From Arabidopsis thaliana (lineage: Eukaryota > Streptophyta > Magnoliopsida > Brassicales > Brassicaceae), in the NCBI RefSeq assembly GCF_000001735.4, contig NC_003070.9:434001-498000 (forward strand): 64,000 nt of DNA, in the 5' to 3' direction. Of this stretch, positions 59,683-64,000 are shown one piece after another; position 1 is the stretch's first letter, and every line of letters begins with the position of its first letter. Both the position numbers and the translations under genes were made by a program. Below the pieces are notes generated by a model, which ran no database searches, had not been told where the DNA came from, and saw nothing but the letters and a program-made list of their open reading frames with translations.

Positions 59683-61158
59683 ATGATGATGATCCTCAAG
59701 CCTTTATCTTCTCACCACGTTTCCAATTTCCGTCTCTCTGTATCGTTTCTTCACAGCGTGGCACTATCGGATGCGAAGGTTCCTGTAGAAGAAGAAGGCG
59801 ATGACGCAGAAACTGTTTTCCGGATGATAAATGGATCAAATCTGCAAGTGGAATTGAAGGAATCGTTGAGCTCTAGTGGAATCCACTTGTCCAAGGACTT
59901 AATCGATAGGGTTTTGAAAAGGGTAAGGTTTAGTCATGGGAACCCAATTCAAACCCTAGAGTTTTACAGGTACGCTAGTGCTATAAGAGGGTTTTATCAT
60001 TCTTCGTTTTCTCTAGATACAATGCTTTATATTCTCGGTAGAAATCGAAAGTTCGATCAAATTTGGGAGCTTTTGATTGAGACTAAGCGTAAGGATCGAT
60101 CTTTGATATCTCCAAGGACGATGCAAGTTGTGTTAGGTAGAGTTGCTAAGTTGTGTTCCGTTAGACAAACTGTTGAATCTTTCTGGAAGTTTAAGAGATT
60201 GGTTCCTGATTTCTTTGACACGGCTTGTTTCAATGCTCTCTTGAGAACTCTTTGCCAAGAGAAGAGTATGACTGATGCTAGGAATGTGTATCATAGCTTG
60301 AAGCATCAGTTTCAGCCTGATTTGCAGACTTTTAATATACTTTTATCGGGTTGGAAATCATCGGAAGAAGCGGAAGCTTTCTTCGAGGAAATGAAGGGAA
60401 AGGGGCTAAAACCTGATGTGGTTACGTATAACTCTTTGATTGATGTGTATTGCAAGGATAGAGAGATTGAGAAAGCTTATAAGTTGATAGATAAGATGCG
60501 AGAGGAGGAGGAAACTCCCGATGTTATAACTTATACAACTGTTATAGGTGGGTTGGGGTTAATCGGTCAGCCTGATAAAGCTAGAGAAGTTTTAAAGGAA
60601 ATGAAGGAGTATGGGTGTTATCCTGATGTTGCGGCTTATAATGCTGCTATTAGGAATTTTTGCATAGCGAGGAGGCTCGGGGATGCGGATAAGTTGGTGG
60701 ATGAGATGGTGAAGAAGGGTTTGTCTCCGAATGCGACTACTTATAATCTGTTTTTCCGTGTTTTATCGTTGGCAAATGATTTGGGACGGTCTTGGGAGCT
60801 GTATGTGAGAATGTTGGGGAATGAGTGTTTGCCGAATACACAATCCTGTATGTTCTTGATTAAGATGTTTAAGAGACACGAGAAAGTGGATATGGCGATG
60901 CGGTTGTGGGAAGATATGGTGGTAAAAGGTTTTGGTTCATATAGTTTGGTTTCAGATGTGCTTTTGGATTTGCTTTGTGATTTGGCTAAAGTCGAAGAAG
61001 CTGAGAAATGTTTGCTTGAGATGGTTGAGAAAGGTCATAGACCGAGTAATGTCTCGTTTAAAAGGATCAAGTTGTTGATGGAGCTAGCAAATAAGCACGA
61101 TGAGGTTAATAACTTGATACAAAAGATGGCTATTTTCAGTACAGAGATTCCGCGTTAA
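59683..61158 (+). CDS. P-class PPR protein
   Basis: An organellar RNA-binding pentatricopeptide protein with unknown target, made from one exon. The first ATG (first of three in a row) gives 491 residues, as I recall for At1g02420. A longer frame would need TTG. Typical repeats are GLKPDVVTYNSLIDVYCKDR, TPDVITYTTVIGGLG, YPDVAAYNAAIRNF and LSPNATTYNLFFRVL, covering residues about 100-480. No editing domain is present. The stop codon is only 16 bp from the stop of the minus-strand ARFD1B gene, so the transcripts almost certainly overlap at their 3' ends. The last 73 codons were copied with the ARF duplication to 62349-62569. Confidence 0.92.
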   Translation: MMMILKPLSSHHVSNFRLSVSFLHSVALSDAKVPVEEEGDDAETVFRMINGSNLQVELKESLSSSGIHLSKDLIDRVLKRVRFSHGNPIQTLEFYRYASAIRGFYHSSFSLDTMLYILGRNRKFDQIWELLIETKRKDRSLISPRTMQVVLGRVAKLCSVRQTVESFWKFKRLVPDFFDTACFNALLRTLCQEKSMTDARNVYHSLKHQFQPDLQTFNILLSGWKSSEEAEAFFEEMKGKGLKPDVVTYNSLIDVYCKDREIEKAYKLIDKMREEEETPDVITYTTVIGGLGLIGQPDKAREVLKEMKEYGCYPDVAAYNAAIRNFCIARRLGDADKLVDEMVKKGLSPNATTYNLFFRVLSLANDLGRSWELYVRMLGNECLPNTQSCMFLIKMFKRHEKVDMAMRLWEDMVVKGFGSYSLVSDVLLDLLCDLAKVEEAEKCLLEMVEKGHRPSNVSFKRIKLLMELANKHDEVNNLIQKMAIFSTEIPR

Positions 61159-62348
61159 CAACCAAGACACATTCTTACATTCTTTCAGCATTTTTCAACA
61201 GCCAGTCGAGTCCTTCATGTAAACCATCACCAGAGAATGCACATGAGCTCTGGACATGCCTAGCAAGCAAGAATCAAAAAACAGATCATCAGAAGAATCG
61301 ATCATAATCGCAAAATTAGAGTCTTGAAAGGTTTTTCTTATCTTCTTACCAGTTTCTCTGCCAGTTTTTTTGACGAAGAGAAGTGAGATCAAGCTTGTTA
61401 CTGATCTCAGAAGCAGACATAGCACCAGGAACTTCATGCTTGTTTCCAAATACAAGAACAGCCACATTGTCCGGTACACTCCCTTGTATCTGTTATACAC
61501 GGCATCAAACATTAGATTATTTGACTTGCTCAATGTTTAGAGAAGTCAGGTTTGTTTGTTACCTCATCAATCACCGCATTAAGAAAATCTTTCGCATCTT
61601 CTATTCGATCTCTGTCTGTGCTATCGACTACAAGCACAAGCCCCGCTATTTCTTGGAAGTCATGTTTCGTCATTGGAAACCACTGAAATGTTTTTTTGAA
61701 TCACCCATAATCAGATATGATCTTACTGTTTATAAAAATTAACAACTTTCTCCTACCTTGTAACATTGTTGGCCGCCCATTTCCCAAAAGCGTAAGTTTG
61801 AATCCTTGTATTTTACACTTTCCACATCCGTTCCTAGAAACAGTGATTCAGGAATTCATAGAGAAGACTAGATTCAATATCAGAAAGAAAAGAAGTGATA
61901 ATGAGATTTACCAATAGTAGGCATGGTTGTGGTAAGGGTTTCTCCGGTTTTGAGTTTGTGCATTATTGATGATTTTCCGGCAGCGTCGAGACCGAACAAC
62001 ACTATCCTCGATTCTTCTTGGTGGAAAAAACCGGCAAATGGCTTTCCCAGAGCTGTCCCCATTTTTTTCTGGTTCTTGCAACGAAGTTGACTTTGTTTGT
62101 TTCGCTTTGGAAAATCTGAATCACAAGGAGAGTCCTTGAGAGAGTTTTTCAAAGTCAAGTGGTGGTTAAAGCTTAAGAGTTAAGAGTTGTCTAGTCTGTT
62201 TCAAGATCCGAGGAATCAAAATAAAAAGTTAACCAGTTGACTTTTGAATTATTAGTTGTCCGATTCATATTTGTTTATGCAACTAGTTGCGTATTTGTTA
62301 TAATCTTTATATTTGACTAGATAACAAATCTGGTCAGCAAAAAAGGTT
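60938..62348. repeat. Tandem duplication unit 1 (PPR tail plus ARFD1B)
   Basis: This 1411-bp unit begins CATATAGTTTGG inside the PPR coding sequence and ends AGCAAAAAAGGTT. It is followed directly by a second copy. The left flank (TTTTGGTT) and the right end both finish in GGTT, a 4-bp microhomology at the breakpoint. Confidence 0.9.
61175..62062 (-). CDS. ARFD1B: Divergent ARF-family small GTPase D1B
   Basis: ADP-ribosylation factors control vesicle coat recruitment. This plant-specific D1 subgroup has no settled role. Exons 61912-62062, 61757-61833, 61563-61682, 61350-61489 and 61175-61259 join to 190 residues. Gly2 (MGTALGKP) is a myristoylation site. The P-loop GLDAAGKSS (24-32) and switch-I Thr (MPTIG) are normal. 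The G3 motif is WEMGGQQ instead of WDVGGQD, replacing the conserved Asp by Glu68. The N-K-x-D motif is GNKHE with Glu135 in place of Asp. Gln72 of GGQ is kept. The ATG at 62062 is the myristoylation-competent start although the frame is open further upstream. Confidence 0.92.
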
Positions 62349-62569
62349 CATATAGTTTGGTTTCAGATGTGCTTTTGGATTTGCTTTGTGACTTGGCTAA
62401 AGTCGAAGAAGCTGAGAAATGTTTGCTTGAGATGGTTAAGAAAGGTCATAGACCGAGTAATTTCTCGCTTAAAAGGATCAAGTTGTTGTTGGAGCTAGCG
62501 AATAAGCACGATGAGGTTAATAACTTGTTACAGAAGATGGCTATTTTCGGTACAGAGATTCCGCGTTAA
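62349..62569 (+). pseudogene. Copied 3' fragment of the neighbouring PPR gene
   Basis: It corresponds to the last 73 codons and stop of the PPR gene at 59683-61158 (SDVLLDLLCDLAKVEEAEKC and on to TEIPR-stop). The frame is still open, with a few substitutions (for example EMVEKG to EMVKKG). It has no ATG start and no PPR promoter, so it is a passenger of the ARF duplication. Confidence 0.9.
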
Positions 62570-62585
62570 AAATCAGGACTCGTTC

Positions 62586-63479
62586 TTACATTCTTTCAGC
62601 ATTTTTCAACAGCCAGTCGAGTCCTTCATGTAAACCATCACCAGAGAATGCACATGAGCTCTGGACATGCCTAGCAAGCGAAAGTCAAAAGTCAGATCAT
62701 CAGAAGAATCAATCCTATTCGCAAAGTTATAGTCTTGTAAGGTTTTCTTATTTTCTTACCAGTTTCTCTGCCAGTTTTTTTTACGAAGACTAGTGAGATC
62801 TAGCTTGTTACTGATCTCAGAAGCAGACATAGCACCAGGAACTTCATGCTTGTTTCCATATACAAGAACAGGCGCATTGTCCGGTACACTCCCTTGTATC
62901 TATAATACAGAACATCAAACATTAGATTATTTGACTTGCTCAATGTTTAGAGAAGTAAGGTTTCTTTGCACCTCATCGATCACCACGTTAAGAAAATCTT
63001 TCGTCTCTTCTATTTGATCTCTGCCCGTGCTGTCGACTACAAGCACAAGCCCCGCTATTTCTTGGAACCAGTGTTTCCATAATGGAAACCACTGAAATAT
63101 TTTATTAAATTACCCATCATCAGGTATGCTCGTAATGTTTCTAAAATTAGTAACTTTCTCTTACCATGTAACATTGTTGGCCGCCCATTTCCCAAAAGCA
63201 TAAGTTTGAATCCTTGTATTTTACACTTTCCACATTCAATCCTAGAAACAATGATCCGTTTTAAAGGAATTCATAGAGAAGACTAGATTCAAGATCAGAA
63301 AAAAACAAAGAGTGATAAAGAGACTTACCAACAGTAGGCATGGTTGTGGTAAGGGTTTCTCCGGTTTTGAATTTGTGCATTATTGATGATTTTCCGGTAC
63401 CGCCGAGACCAAACAACACGATCCTCGCTTCTTCTTGGTGAAAAAAACCGGCAAATGGCTTTCCCAGAGTCGTCCCCAT
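62586..63479 (-). CDS. ARFD1A: Divergent ARF-family small GTPase D1A
   Basis: This is a tandem paralogue of ARFD1B. Exons 63329-63479, 63165-63241, 62972-63091, 62760-62899 and 62586-62670 join to 190 residues, each exon the same length as in the neighbour. MGTTLGKP keeps the myristoylation Gly2. The P-loop reads GLGGTGKSS where ARF proteins have GLDAAGKT, so the conserved Asp-Ala-Ala is gone. G3 is WEMGGQQ and the guanine-specificity motif is GNKHE, as in the neighbour. Switch-adjacent residues also differ (TVGLNVE against TIGTDVE). Nucleotide binding may be altered, but all reading frames and splice sites are intact. Confidence 0.92.
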
Positions 63480-63761
63480 TTTTTTCTGGTTCTTGCAACG
63501 AAGTTGACTTTTTTTGGCTTTGGAAAATATGAATCACAAGGAGAGTCCTTGAGAGAGTTTTTCAAAGTCAAGTGGTGGTTAAAGCTTAAGAGTTCAGAGT
63601 TGTCTAGTCTGTTTCAAGATCCGAGGAATCACAATCAAAAGTCATCTGGTTGACTTTTGGATTATTAGTTGTCCGATTCATATTTGTTTATGCAACTAGT
63701 TGCGTATTTGTTATAATCTTTATATTTGACTAGATAACAAATCTGGTCAGCAAAAAAGGTT

Positions 63762-64000
63762 TAAAGTAATGATCTTCTTAAACAGATAATTATACAACAC
63801 ATAAAATTTAAACAAACTTTGCAATATTCAATTCTTACAGAATGATAAATTTTATTGGTTTTGGTTTTGCTCTAAAGAATTACGGTTTACCGAATCAATC
63901 CCATCTGACAGGATGTTTTGCCTCACGATTCTTTTGAGTTTATTCATTTTAAAGTTAATTATCGGACATTTTAGTTAAATGAAGGATTTAATAATCACAA
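63762..64000. other. Right edge beyond the ARF duplication
   Basis: It is AT-rich and contains no gene within the window. By remembered gene order NIMIN1 should lie just beyond. Confidence 0.4.

Larger units (their letters stand above)
62349..63761. repeat. Tandem duplication unit 2 (PPR tail fragment plus ARFD1A)
   Basis: This 1413-bp second copy of 60938-62348 has the same gene content and ends with the same GATAACAAATCTGGTCAGC block before GGTT. The two copies are highly similar, including introns and 3' flanks, so the duplication is recent or homogenised. Confidence 0.9.

Noticed and set aside
62357-62569. Copied PPR tail as a functional small gene
   Set aside because: The apparent start is TTG, there is no promoter of its own, and the segment coincides exactly with the duplication breakpoint.

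Overview
This window is plant nuclear DNA and reads as Arabidopsis thaliana. It is AT-rich, its genes are split by GT-AG introns, intergenic spaces are short, and several products are recognisable Arabidopsis proteins. From memory, not a search, the gene order fits the top of chromosome 1, roughly the At1g02220 to At1g02450 interval. I rebuilt the exon joins by hand from splice sites and reading phase. Most products come out at the lengths I remember for the reference proteins. TOC33 is one codon longer, so this may be a non-reference accession.

Layout. 1-6.1 kb: two tandem NAC transcription factor genes (minus) with duplicated flanks. 6.7-8.5 kb: an Lsi2-like anion permease. 9.3-12.2 kb: an EEP nuclease carrying an EF-hand pair inside its catalytic fold. 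13.7-14.4 kb: a small unrecognised split gene. 14.6-16.3 kb: TOC33. 16.6-18.6 kb: an NFRKB-like gene. 19.2-24.0 kb: two tandem cathepsin B genes (plus). 24.2-26.7 kb: endo-beta-mannanase. 28.2-29.5 kb: CSU2. 30.0-30.9 kb: a germin-like protein. 31.9-33.7 kb: HFR1. 35.7-37.5 kb: two small uncertain genes. 38.1-39.1 kb: a class II chitinase. 40.5-42.4 kb: a PPR gene. 43.8-44.9 kb: a single-pass membrane protein. 46.9-49.2 kb: GPAT2. 53.0-55.4 kb: GA2OX6. 56.1-56.5 kb: a proline-rich protein. 57.3-58.8 kb: COX11. 59.7-61.2 kb: a second PPR gene. 61.2-63.5 kb: two tandem, divergent ARF GTPases, whose duplication copied the tail of the PPR gene.

The genes are independent and do not form an operon or pathway. 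The main themes are tandem duplication (NAC, cathepsin B, ARF) and unusual gene structures. CATHB1 has lost the canonical acceptor of its active-site exon. Both cathepsin genes have a 5-nt microexon that encodes the oxyanion-hole Gln. The HFR1 start codon is split by an intron. CSU2 and HFR1, both tied to COP1 light signalling, lie about 2.4 kb apart. I saw no tRNA or rRNA gene, no CRISPR array and no clear transposon or virus-derived element.
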